Shown here piece by piece: positions 6,268 to 11,932 of a stretch of DNA of 13,327 nucleotides. The stretch is taken from assembly GCF_938020365.1 (NCBI RefSeq), contig NZ_CALIIB010000101.1:1-13327 (forward strand), read 5' to 3'. The position numbers and the translations under genes are program-made. This DNA is from an uncultured Streptococcus sp. (lineage in GTDB: Bacteria; Bacillota; Bacilli; Lactobacillales; Streptococcaceae). Below the pieces are notes generated by a model. That model was not told where the DNA came from and ran no database searches. It saw nothing but the letters and a program-made list of their open reading frames with translations. The stretch's first letter is position 1. Each line of letters opens with the position of its first letter.

Positions 6268-6283
6268 ATACATTCATAGGCAT
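6266..6283 (-). other. Possible leader mini-ORF (MPMNV) with strong ribosome site
   Basis: On the minus strand GAGGAGGA (6285-6292) is followed by ATG CCT ATG AAT GTA TAA, ending beside the 14-bp hairpin. The second ATG (6277) has ideal 8-nt spacing from GGAGG. It lies in the long leader of the 136-aa gene. Translation and function are unproven. Confidence 0.3.
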
Positions 6284-6297
6284 TTCCTCCTCGACAC

Positions 6298-6327
6298 TTG
6301 CCAAACTGTAGAATAGTTTGGTATAAT
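6298..6327 (+). promoter_or_regulatory. Rightward promoter of the repressor gene
   Basis: TTGCCA (6298-6303) and TATAAT (6322-6327) have 18 bp between them. The spacer is an inverted repeat CCAAACT/AGTTTGG (6301-6307, 6315-6321). Operator 1 begins 8 bp after the -10 box, so binding there should block initiation (autorepression). Confidence 0.6.
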
Positions 6328-6334
6328 TAGCTTA

Positions 6335-6349
6335 GTTCTTTTTGAGAAC
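6335..6349. promoter_or_regulatory. Operator 1 for the element repressor
   Basis: GTTCTTTTTGAGAAC is an inverted repeat with GTTCT/AGAAC arms and a 5-bp centre. It matches operator 2 at all but one base. It overlaps the expected start sites of both the rightward and the leftward promoter. Confidence 0.65.
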
Positions 6350-6355
6350 AAAATA

Positions 6356-6385
6356 ATTGTACCATTTAGGAACATTTCTTGTCAA
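6356..6385 (-). promoter_or_regulatory. Leftward promoter of the element operon
   Basis: On the minus strand TTGACA (6380-6385) and TACAAT (6356-6361) are separated by 18 bp, with an extended TGG before the -10 box. It is the strongest-looking promoter in the element. It lies between the two operators and faces the rightward promoter, so the repressor should shut it off. It would drive the 136-aa gene and probably rep and downstream genes. Confidence 0.65.
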
Positions 6386-6392
6386 GAAGAAA

Positions 6393-6407
6393 GTTCTTTT
6401 TAAGAAC
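6393..6407. promoter_or_regulatory. Operator 2 for the element repressor
   Basis: GTTCTTTTTAAGAAC is the same palindrome as operator 1, 58 bp away, just upstream of the leftward -35 box and before the repressor ribosome site. Confidence 0.65.
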
Positions 6408-6421
6408 AAAAAGGAGGCAAT

Positions 6422-6961
6422 ATGACTTCGTTTTCAGATAGATTAAAAGAGTTACGTAAAAAAAATCGGCTAACTCAACAAGAATTAGCTGATAAAGTTG
6501 GAACTAATAGGGTTAATATAACGAAATGGGAAACTGGAAGAACTGAACCTACTCTAGCAAATATAGTAAAACTATCAAAAATACTTGATACTACTACTGA
6601 TGAACTATTGGGAAGAAAAGTCAATTTTGGAGACAGGATTATATTTGATATATCTAAATATGACTTAAGCAATTTGAAGAACTTTAGCGAACAAGAGATT
6701 TACGATTTAAAAGCCACAATAGTTCTTGAATTGTTAGATGAGTCCACAGATACACTAGCAGTCAAAAATAGACTAACTATCAAAAACAAACTTGACAAAG
6801 ATGAAGAAATCATTTTAGATGCTTTACTTACTGAAGCCAAAGTATTTGCTGATGAAGTTATAGCATTTGAAAAGTTCAGAAAGGCACAGAGAAAATTTAA
6901 ATGGCCTTGGCAAAAAGATAACAACAATTTAACAACAACATACTCAAATAACAACGAATAA
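6422..6961 (+). CDS. Cro/CI-type (XRE) repressor of the element
   Basis: The 179-residue protein has an N-terminal HTH_3 domain (about 5-60: SDRLKELRKKNRLTQQELADKVGTNRVNITKWETG split over helices 1-4, TTTDELLG closing the fold). The C-terminal part is mostly helical and charged, perhaps for dimerisation, and lacks the Ser/Lys pair of a LexA-type autoprotease or a visible zinc-peptidase target site. GGAGG stands five bases before the ATG. It is the only rightward gene of the element and faces away from the operon it presumably represses. Two identical-type palindromes lie upstream. The asparagine/threonine-rich tail (NNNLTTTYSNNNE) is encoded by the putative integrase arm repeats. Confidence 0.9.
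   Translation: MTSFSDRLKELRKKNRLTQQELADKVGTNRVNITKWETGRTEPTLANIVKLSKILDTTTDELLGRKVNFGDRIIFDISKYDLSNLKNFSEQEIYDLKATIVLELLDESTDTLAVKNRLTIKNKLDKDEEIILDALLTEAKVFADEVIAFEKFRKAQRKFKWPWQKDNNNLTTTYSNNNE
6917..6956 (+). repeat. Right arm-type direct repeats
   Basis: GATAACAACA (6917-6926), TTTAACAACA (6928-6937) and AATAACAACG (6947-6956) repeat a TAACAAC core. The first two have the same 11-bp period as the left-end pair at 2042-2062. They lie inside the 3' end of the repressor gene. Confidence 0.5.
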
Positions 6962-7030
6962 TACTTATTGATTGTATTATCAATCACTATCAAATCAACT
7001 ATTCTAAATAGTCAGTATCTGGCTTTTAGT

Positions 7031-7041
7031 GAGTGGGAATA
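7031..7041 (+). repeat. attR core repeat GAGTGGGAATA
   Basis: This is an exact copy of 1975-1985. It is followed by A, so an excised chromosome would read guaA ...GAG TGG GAA TAA and then run into the terminator at 7052. Confidence 0.85.
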
Positions 7042-7051
7042 AGAAATATGC

Positions 7052-7081
7052 AAAAACCAGCTAGATTCTAGCTGGTTTTTT
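7052..7081. terminator. Original guaA terminator, shared with the DUF1002 gene
   Basis: AACCAGCTAGA (7055-7065) pairs with TCTAGCTGGTT (7067-7077), with an A tract before and a T tract after, so it works in both directions. Before integration it would lie about 20 bp after the guaA stop. It now serves the DUF1002 gene (ending at 7104). Confidence 0.85.
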
Positions 7082-7103
7082 AGTTACTTTTTTGAAGATA
7101 GTC

Positions 7104-8084
7104 TTATTGACCTAGCAGGCCCTTAAAGAAATTGACGATTGCATTCCAGATATTGCTAAAGAAATTACCGCCATCTTCAAGAAGTCCGTTTGCATCAAAG
7201 TTAAGGTTGATATTATTGAATGTGTCACCAGCCTTTGAAACAATACTGTTTTTCAAGTCGGTGAGAGTTTTTGTGAAATCAGAATTTGTGATGACTCCGC
7301 TGTTTGAAAGATTGACTGCAAAGTTAATAATCAGATTGATTTGGTCAGTTGTGACGGAACTGCTGAGACCGTAGTTTTTCAGTGTTTCCTCAACGATTTT
7401 ACGGACATCAGCTTCTGTCAAATTGCTGTTATTCTTTTTAGCATTAGCAACAGCTGTTTTAATATCTGTCAGAGCCACATTCAGCTTATCAGCATCGTAA
7501 CCTTCCTTGCCCTGGTTCTCGGCGTTGATATTTGAAAGGGCTGCCAATTCTTCCTGAGCTAAATCTTTATTTTCCTGAGGAACGCTAGCTCCATTTTCCT
7601 CCAGCGAGTAATAGATACCAGCCAGGGCGCTTTCTCCAGTTACAGGGATCGGTGCTGCTACCGTGATTTCTGCATGCTGTACGCCCAAGGTAACTGCTGC
7701 ATTACGATACATATCCTCTGTAACCTTGGTGATGTTTTGCGGCGTAACAATCTTAACTTGAAGCGGCTTCTTGTTGCCCAACTTCTTAATCTTAACAGAA
7801 GAATATAGCTGCAAACTAGGATCATTTGCCACATTCATAATTTTTGAATAGACATCAGGTGTCATTGTCTTCAGAGGTTTAGAATCACTCGATGCATTGT
7901 AGCCTAAGAGCTGAAGCGTTTGTTCTTTTTGGCTGTCATCCAAGGAATAGCCCAAGACATACTCAGGCTGAACATAGGTTTCGTCAATGACTTTTTGAAC
8001 GTTTGTGTCAGCCATTGCTGTAGAAACGGTAAAGAGAGTAGCTAGAAAAGCTCCTGCCGTTAGTAATGTTTTCTTAAATTTCAT
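7104..8084 (-). CDS. Secreted DUF1002 family protein
   Basis: The 326-residue protein has a clear Sec signal peptide (KFKK, hydrophobic 7-20, cleavage probably after Ala25 in STAMA-DT). The body matches DUF1002 (YpuA-like) proteins: the conserved LGYSLDDSQKEQTLQLLG opening after the signal and the central ITVAAPIPVTGESALAGIY (about 140-158). It continues with a helical, asparagine-rich region. The last residues, FFSNIWNAIVNFFKGLLGQ, form a strongly amphipathic hydrophobic tail that could contact membranes or lipids. There is no sortase motif. The function is not established. GAGGAG stands five bases before the ATG. Confidence 0.85.
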   Translation of the reverse strand: MKFKKTLLTAGAFLATLFTVSTAMADTNVQKVIDETYVQPEYVLGYSLDDSQKEQTLQLLGYNASSDSKPLKTMTPDVYSKIMNVANDPSLQLYSSVKIKKLGNKKPLQVKIVTPQNITKVTEDMYRNAAVTLGVQHAEITVAAPIPVTGESALAGIYYSLEENGASVPQENKDLAQEELAALSNINAENQGKEGYDADKLNVALTDIKTAVANAKKNNSNLTEADVRKIVEETLKNYGLSSSVTTDQINLIINFAVNLSNSGVITNSDFTKTLTDLKNSIVSKAGDTFNNINLNFDANGLLEDGGNFFSNIWNAIVNFFKGLLGQ

Positions 8085-8100
8085 TTAACTCCTCAATCTA

Positions 8101-8125
8101 TCTCTAAACAATAAGTTTTTAGAGA
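8101..8125. repeat. 5' leader hairpin of the DUF1002 gene
   Basis: TCTCTAAA (8101-8108) and TTTAGAGA (8118-8125) are perfect inverted arms with a 9-nt loop, placed just before the ribosome site. There is no T tract. It could stabilise the mRNA or bind a regulator. Confidence 0.4.
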
Positions 8126-8132
8126 AGCTTCG

Positions 8133-8159
8133 ATTATAATCAGCGGATTGCGCTGTCAC
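8133..8159 (-). promoter_or_regulatory. Candidate promoter of the DUF1002 gene
   Basis: A perfect minus-strand TATAAT (8133-8138) lies inside the palindrome GATTATAATC. The best -35 match is GTGACA (8154-8159) at a short 15-bp spacing, so activator help or a different -35 box is possible. Confidence 0.4.
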
Positions 8160-8253
8160 ATTAAATTAGGAAAGGAAAACTTTCCATAGAACAAAATAGT
8201 ATAAAATGCTTAAAGTTTTCTTATAGACAAAGAATAGCCTGCAATTCTTAAAA

Positions 8254-9105
8254 TCATTTGCCCCAAAGAAAATCAATCAATAATCTATCTACTTCTGGAT
8301 TTTCATGCAGCTGGCTATGCTGAGCCAGAGGGCCAGTCACTCGTTTTTCCTGATAGGACTTGGCATTGTCAATTACAAGATACTTGAGACTGCGAGAAGA
8401 AACGTTTAAGACGGAACCATCTGATTGATTTTTAAAATCTCCATAGATATTAAGCACATCCACTTGATCTTGCGGATAAATTTCTCGCAAGCTCAGAAGT
8501 TTTTGATAGCTATCACTCATGGCGCTAGGTTGCCCCGTTTTGGAATCTAGAATGGTCAAATTAGCTGGCAGATCCATACCCTCCAAACCATTGACATGAT
8601 TGGCGATATTTACCTGCTTTTGTAGTTGTGGAAGTTCTTCATTTTGAACATGCTCTAATAGGTAAAATAAGATAGACATATTCCCCATAGAATGTGCAAC
8701 AAAATTCATCTTTTTAAAGCCATACCTTGCTTGCAACTCTCTGACAACTGCTGCCACATACTCTCCATCCTGAGCATAGTTGGCATTTCGATTGTCCTTG
8801 AACTCAACCATGACAATTGGATTAACAGCATCTTTCGGAATATCTCCTTTAAGAGTTACTTGAGCGTGACGATCAACTGTAGCTGTGATGATTGTTTGAG
8901 TGACTCCAGCTTGTCGGGCTGCTTCTGTCATATGCTTTTCAGCATTGGCACTCGATCCATAACCGTGGAAAAACAAGGTAGGTGTGCTTGACTGAATATA
9001 GTCTCTACTATTTAATCCTTTGGTTTGCCGATTGTAGATTAGAAATAAGCTAACAAGAGCAATGAACAGAAAAGTTGAGAGTGCGATAATAGACCGTTTT
9101 CTCAT
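8254..9105 (-). CDS. Membrane-anchored alpha/beta hydrolase (DUF915 type)
   Basis: The 283-residue protein starts with a transmembrane or uncleaved signal segment (about 6-24) after MRKRS, so the enzyme should face the outside. The alpha/beta hydrolase fold shows the oxyanion-hole motif FFHGYGSS (45-52), the nucleophile elbow AHSMGN with Ser139, an acid candidate in IYGDFKN (Asp223), and a C-terminal His (QHSQLHENP, His263 or His267). The family is annotated as DUF915 hydrolases found in lactic acid bacteria; a lipase or esterase activity is inferred and the substrate is unknown. GGAGGTGG precedes the ATG. It has its own promoter and is probably monocistronic. Confidence 0.85.
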   Translation of the reverse strand: MRKRSIIALSTFLFIALVSLFLIYNRQTKGLNSRDYIQSSTPTLFFHGYGSSANAEKHMTEAARQAGVTQTIITATVDRHAQVTLKGDIPKDAVNPIVMVEFKDNRNANYAQDGEYVAAVVRELQARYGFKKMNFVAHSMGNMSILFYLLEHVQNEELPQLQKQVNIANHVNGLEGMDLPANLTILDSKTGQPSAMSDSYQKLLSLREIYPQDQVDVLNIYGDFKNQSDGSVLNVSSRSLKYLVIDNAKSYQEKRVTGPLAQHSQLHENPEVDRLLIDFLWGK

Positions 9106-9135
9106 TTTCCACCTCCTATCTTGGTATAGACTAGT

Positions 9136-9164
9136 ATTATAACATTTCTAGTACTTGTAAACAA
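9136..9164 (-). promoter_or_regulatory. Promoter of the hydrolase gene
   Basis: On the minus strand TTGTTT (9159-9164) and TATAAT (9136-9141) are 17 bp apart, and TGT precedes the -10 box (extended -10). Confidence 0.6.
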
Positions 9165-9312
9165 ATAAAGGATTTGGCTTCAATTTAAAACGCATTATAT
9201 TATTTAAAATGAATTTTATGATTACGAATACGTATTATAACGAATTGAGACAACTGTTTGAATCGTTTATTCTAATTAAAACGAAATGCAGTAGATTTGC
9301 GGGAGTTCCTGG

Positions 9313-9894
9313 TTAGGTCAGCTTGTTGTCATACCTTCTCTTATAAAGCTTTTTGGCTCTTTGCGTGTACTGCCTAATGAAATCGGTTTTAGCTTCTGTA
9401 TAGGCATCACGATTGTGCTCGTACTTTTTCCATAAGATTAATTTTAAATGCTCGTAGTCTTTAGCGACAGCTGGATGATCTTTCAGATAGTCTCGGAAAT
9501 AGAGTTCATCATTGTCTCCATAGTAGCGCAGATGCAAGTGAAAAACGCGTTCAGCAAAACCTTGCAGTGTATAGCCCTTGTTAAAAGTCATTCGGCCTTC
9601 TGACTCTGACATGGGCAGGTAGCCATGCTCCAGCAATTCTCTCTTGATGCTCCCCATATCTTCACCTCGAGGAATTTCTAAAAGAATGTCAATAATCGGC
9701 TTTGCCCATATCCCCTCAATAGACGTGGAACCAATATGATGCATTTTATACAACTGATTTGCTGTCAAAAAACTTCGTATTCTCCTGCTTTCCTCCTTAT
9801 ACCAAGCTGCCCAATCCTTATTATGCTCCTCTAAGAAAATCGGGAACAACCGCCATAATTCTTCTAAAGACATATCTTCTAGGGCTTTTGCCAT
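9313..9894 (-). CDS. GrpB family (UPF0157) nucleotidyltransferase-like protein
   Basis: The 193 residues carry the GrpB hallmark HHIGSTSIEGIWAKPIIDI (52-70). In it, GSTS and the Lys65/Asp69 pair resemble the active-site motif of the nucleotidyltransferase fold. A later FHLHLRY (about 117-123) is also typical. The biochemical role of GrpB proteins in bacteria is not settled; cytosolic nucleotide transfer is inferred from fold. AAGGAG lies seven bases before the ATG at 9894. It follows satDE on the same strand, but a hairpin separates them. Only a weak promoter-like TTTACT/TACAAG is seen between. Confidence 0.9.
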   Translation of the reverse strand: MAKALEDMSLEELWRLFPIFLEEHNKDWAAWYKEESRRIRSFLTANQLYKMHHIGSTSIEGIWAKPIIDILLEIPRGEDMGSIKRELLEHGYLPMSESEGRMTFNKGYTLQGFAERVFHLHLRYYGDNDELYFRDYLKDHPAVAKDYEHLKLILWKKYEHNRDAYTEAKTDFIRQYTQRAKKLYKRRYDNKLT

Positions 9895-9935
9895 GCGACT
9901 TCTCCTTACCTTGTATCAAATGAGAATTAGAGTAA

Positions 9936-9967
9936 AGACTGGGAATCCTATCCCAGTCTCGTTTTTT
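9936..9967. terminator. Hairpin after satE
   Basis: AGACTGGGA (9936-9944) pairs with TCCCAGTCT (9951-9959). The plus-strand side is followed by CGTTTTTT. On the minus strand, the direction of satDE, the stem is followed by only a short TTTACT, so termination of satDE may be partial and GrpB could receive read-through. Confidence 0.6.
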
Positions 9968-9968
9968 A

Positions 9969-10706
9969 TTACCAATAAAGCAAGCCATAAGTCAGTAAAA
10001 CGCTGATCATGCTAAAGAGTGAACCAATCAGATAGTATTCTGCAAAAGACTGGCTTTCTAAGATCTTATTATAGCGGGCAATAGATTTAGCTGTAAAAAC
10101 TAACCCAATGGCAGTAAACTGCCCGAAAATAAGGGAAAGTCCCATAATCAAGCGCTCCAAAATCCCAATCATGGCACCAGCCCCCGCAATAGTCTCCCCA
10201 CTGTCTTCCCCCGCCTGATACTTGCTGAAGAAGAGTTTAAATAGGATATTAATCGGCTTACCAGTAAGGGCGAAGAAAAAGAGACCCTGCAGCATAAGGT
10301 AGCGCTCAGACAGCCAATTAGGAGCAGTAATTTGCTGCTGCCATAAGAGAAAATAAAGAGCAAAAATACTAATCAAATGCAAAATCTGATCCAACAAAAA
10401 GGCAAACTTTTGAGCATGATGTCGGACAATCAAAGAATTCAGCTTATATTTCAAGAAGTCAATAAGCGCATGACTGAGCCAGACCAAGAGGAAATATAGC
10501 AGATACTTAGGTAGGATTAGCCCTAATAACAACAGAGGCAAGAGAACAATTCCCAAGTGGAGAATCAAAAAATTCAACCGTCGGCTTTTGAGGTCGGCCA
10601 TTTTCTGACTTTGAAGCTGAAAATCAGCTAGTACATGAGCCAGCAAAGTCAATACAAGAATCGGATTCTGCATGAAAAATTCTGAAAATCCCATAAAATT
10701 TGTCAT
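9969..10706 (-). CDS. satE: SatE-like DUF3307 membrane protein
   Basis: This polytopic 245-residue protein has about six or seven hydrophobic segments (for example 15-30, 45-62, 66-84, 108-122, 135-148, 176-204, 225-243). DUF3307 motifs are visible: HVLADFQLQ (24-32), LSHALIDFLK (78-87) and DQILH (106-110), with His24, Asp28, His79, Asp83, Asp106 and His110 near membrane segments. The name SatE comes from the Streptococcus mutans sat (secretion and acid tolerance) operon, where the gene follows satD. Here too it follows satD, with a 4-bp ATGA overlap, so the two are almost certainly co-translated. The molecular activity is unknown; the His/Asp pattern suggests an intramembrane metal site (inference). 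Confidence 0.82.
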   Translation of the reverse strand: MTNFMGFSEFFMQNPILVLTLLAHVLADFQLQSQKMADLKSRRLNFLILHLGIVLLPLLLLGLILPKYLLYFLLVWLSHALIDFLKYKLNSLIVRHHAQKFAFLLDQILHLISIFALYFLLWQQQITAPNWLSERYLMLQGLFFFALTGKPINILFKLFFSKYQAGEDSGETIAGAGAMIGILERLIMGLSLIFGQFTAIGLVFTAKSIARYNKILESQSFAEYYLIGSLFSMISVLLTYGLLYW

Positions 10707-11368
10707 TGTTCAGCCTCCTTTGCTGCCTGTAGAATCATTCTCATAGCTAAACGGCGATTTCTCAGATAGATCTTCAGACCAGACGACTTGAGCCGCTTAC
10801 TAAGCGCACTGGGACTAATCTGCAGCAGCTCTGCTATTTCCCCATGAGAAAAATTCTCGTCATAGATATATTCCATGAGCATCCGCTCCAGAACCTCTCT
10901 CTGACTGGCATTCCACTTGCTCTGGATAAAGGACGCAGCCGCCAGCACCGTATTGACCGCCTGACTGAGCTCTTCATCTCCTAAGGATACAGCTATGCGA
11001 CTACTGCCATAATCATTTTTTTCGTGGACTGCGTTAATAGCTGCGCGTGCCCTCCAGTAGGCTGGACCGTCCGAGCCAATACTTTGCTCGCGATTTATAT
11101 CCGTCACAATGTCACCCAGACCAAGACCAAAGCGAATCGGATGAGGAAAGCCTAAGGCAATCTGATCAATGAGCCGCATGATCTCAGGATTAGGCCGCAG
11201 CAAAGCCTGAAACTCGTCTCCAGTCGTTACTGTAAAAGGCGACACCAGATAATCTCGATAATCCTGATTTAGCACCGCCATCAATTCCTGCAACCCTTGC
11301 TGCGCCTGCTTGCGGTTTTTTAGCTGTTTGGACTCAATCAAATCTCCAATAAGAGCAATATAAAGCAT
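10703..11368 (-). CDS. satD: SatD family protein: cyclase-like domain plus C-terminal HTH
   Basis: The 221-residue protein has two parts. Residues 1-120 carry YIALIGDLIESK (Asp9), VTTGDEFQALL (Asp51/Glu52) and RFGLGLGDIVTDIN ... GPAYWRARAAINAV (79-114). This order and spacing resemble the palm of class III nucleotidyl cyclases, where two metal-binding acidic residues lie about 40-45 apart and are followed by a G.G...G/A.R segment. Residues about 172-203 form a helix-turn-helix (FSHGEIAELLQISPSALSKRLKSSG). In S. mutans SatD is linked to acid tolerance; the cyclase relation is my reading. AAAGGAGG lies 11 bases before the ATG, and the stop overlaps satE by ATGA. Unlike the S. mutans operon, no ffh or satC gene is adjacent here. 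Confidence 0.85.
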   Translation of the reverse strand: MLYIALIGDLIESKQLKNRKQAQQGLQELMAVLNQDYRDYLVSPFTVTTGDEFQALLRPNPEIMRLIDQIALGFPHPIRFGLGLGDIVTDINREQSIGSDGPAYWRARAAINAVHEKNDYGSSRIAVSLGDEELSQAVNTVLAAASFIQSKWNASQREVLERMLMEYIYDENFSHGEIAELLQISPSALSKRLKSSGLKIYLRNRRLAMRMILQAAKEAEQ

Positions 11369-11393
11369 AGCTGATCAAACCTCCTTTAAGTCC

Positions 11394-11422
11394 ATTATAA
11401 AGGAAAATTCTTAAAATGTCTA
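11394..11422 (-). promoter_or_regulatory. satDE promoter
   Basis: On the minus strand TAGACA (about 11417-11422) and TATAAT (about 11394-11399) are 17 bp apart, directly upstream of the satD ribosome site and just past the TfoX-like gene stop. Confidence 0.65.
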
Positions 11423-11437
11423 TTACAACGGAAAATT

Positions 11438-11782
11438 TTAGAAATATCCATTAGAACAGAAAGACCATTTTTTCTTTTTAGGTGCTGGTAAGGCAGGATA
11501 GGCAGCTTCAATCAGATTACAGAGAAAGGAAGCATCTTCTACTTCTTTTATATGAAGCATTGGTTTTGCACCTGGATAAGGGAGTTCATAGACTGGATTC
11601 TCTAAGAGAGTCAGAGCAGGCTGAACTGGCTTGAGTAGCAAGCGATTGTCATAAATCCCGCCAAATAAGCGACCTCGATAATAGAGCAAATATTCCCCCA
11701 TCATCTTGCGAAAACTGATTTCTTGACCTAAGCCTTGCAGCTGCTTCAAGATAAAATCCAAATATTCTTGACTAGATGCCAT
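11438..11782 (-). CDS. TfoX/Sxy N-terminal domain protein
   Basis: The start is set at the ATG at 11782 (114 aa, MASSQEYLDF) because GGAGG lies seven bases upstream. The in-frame ATG at 11800 would place the ribosome site inside the gene. The protein matches the TfoX N-terminal domain: FRKMMGEYLLYYRGRLFGGIYDNRLLLKP as a beta-rich core (about 25-53), ending in a basic PKKKKW tail. In gammaproteobacteria TfoX/Sxy co-activates competence with CRP, but Firmicute single-domain forms have no established role and no competence function should be assumed. The gene precedes satDE on the same strand with its own promoter on each side. Confidence 0.85.
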   Translation of the reverse strand: MASSQEYLDFILKQLQGLGQEISFRKMMGEYLLYYRGRLFGGIYDNRLLLKPVQPALTLLENPVYELPYPGAKPMLHIKEVEDASFLCNLIEAAYPALPAPKKKKWSFCSNGYF

Positions 11783-11809
11783 CGGAACACCTCCATGCAT
11801 TGATACTTT

Positions 11810-11818
11810 ATTATACCA
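11810..11818 (-). promoter_or_regulatory. Extended -10 promoter of the TfoX-like gene
   Basis: On the minus strand TGG-TATAAT (TATAAT at 11810-11815) is a perfect extended -10 box, with no good -35 match 17 bp upstream. Confidence 0.5.
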
Positions 11819-11893
11819 AAAATGGGTGAAGATTTCCTGACCAAGAGATTAACTCATCTCCTTCAATCCGTATTCTGTCTATCCACAAGTAAG

Positions 11894-11927
11894 CAAAAAA
11901 GCTAGACATTACAAGTCTAACTCTTTT
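11894..11927 (-). terminator. Terminator of the permease/substrate-binding operon
   Basis: On the minus strand AGTTAGAC (11915-11922) pairs with GTCTAGCT (11900-11907), including one U-G wobble, around TTGTAAT. A TTTTTT run follows immediately. It lies just after the gene stop at 11933. Confidence 0.65.
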
Positions 11928-11932
11928 ACTTA

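Larger units (their letters stand above)
1975..7041. mobile_element. Integrated element in the 3' end of guaA (minimal IME or integrated rolling-circle plasmid)
   Basis: It is bounded by direct repeats GAGTGGGAATA and is about 5,056 bp from repeat to repeat. Contents: a 70-aa acidic protein, tyrosine integrase, DUF3173 protein, 63-aa protein, HUH-SF3 Rep, an origin-like repeat region, a 136-aa protein and a Cro/CI-type repressor. The guaA 3' end is an established integration site for streptococcal ICEs, IMEs and genomic islands. The gene set lacks a classical Mob relaxase, a coupling protein or T4SS, and phage packaging genes. That leaves Rep as the only candidate DNA-processing enzyme for transfer or replication. 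Excision would rejoin guaA to its original TAA stop and terminator. Confidence 0.88.

Noticed and set aside
231..6984. Shared 14-bp ATTGTATTATCAAT at 231-244 and 6971-6984
   Set aside because: The word is short and AT-rich, one copy is explained by the GntR promoter -10 region, and no functional link is visible.
1975..7041. Phage satellite (PICI) interpretation
   Set aside because: int, repressor and rep-like genes and a guaA site fit loosely, but there are no packaging, capsid-interference or terminase small-subunit genes, and Rep is an HUH-SF3 nickase rather than a PICI primase-replicase.
11438..11782. Competence regulator assignment for the TfoX-like protein
   Set aside because: Only the N-terminal domain is present, and no CRP-S-type context exists in Firmicutes, so a Sxy role is not supported.
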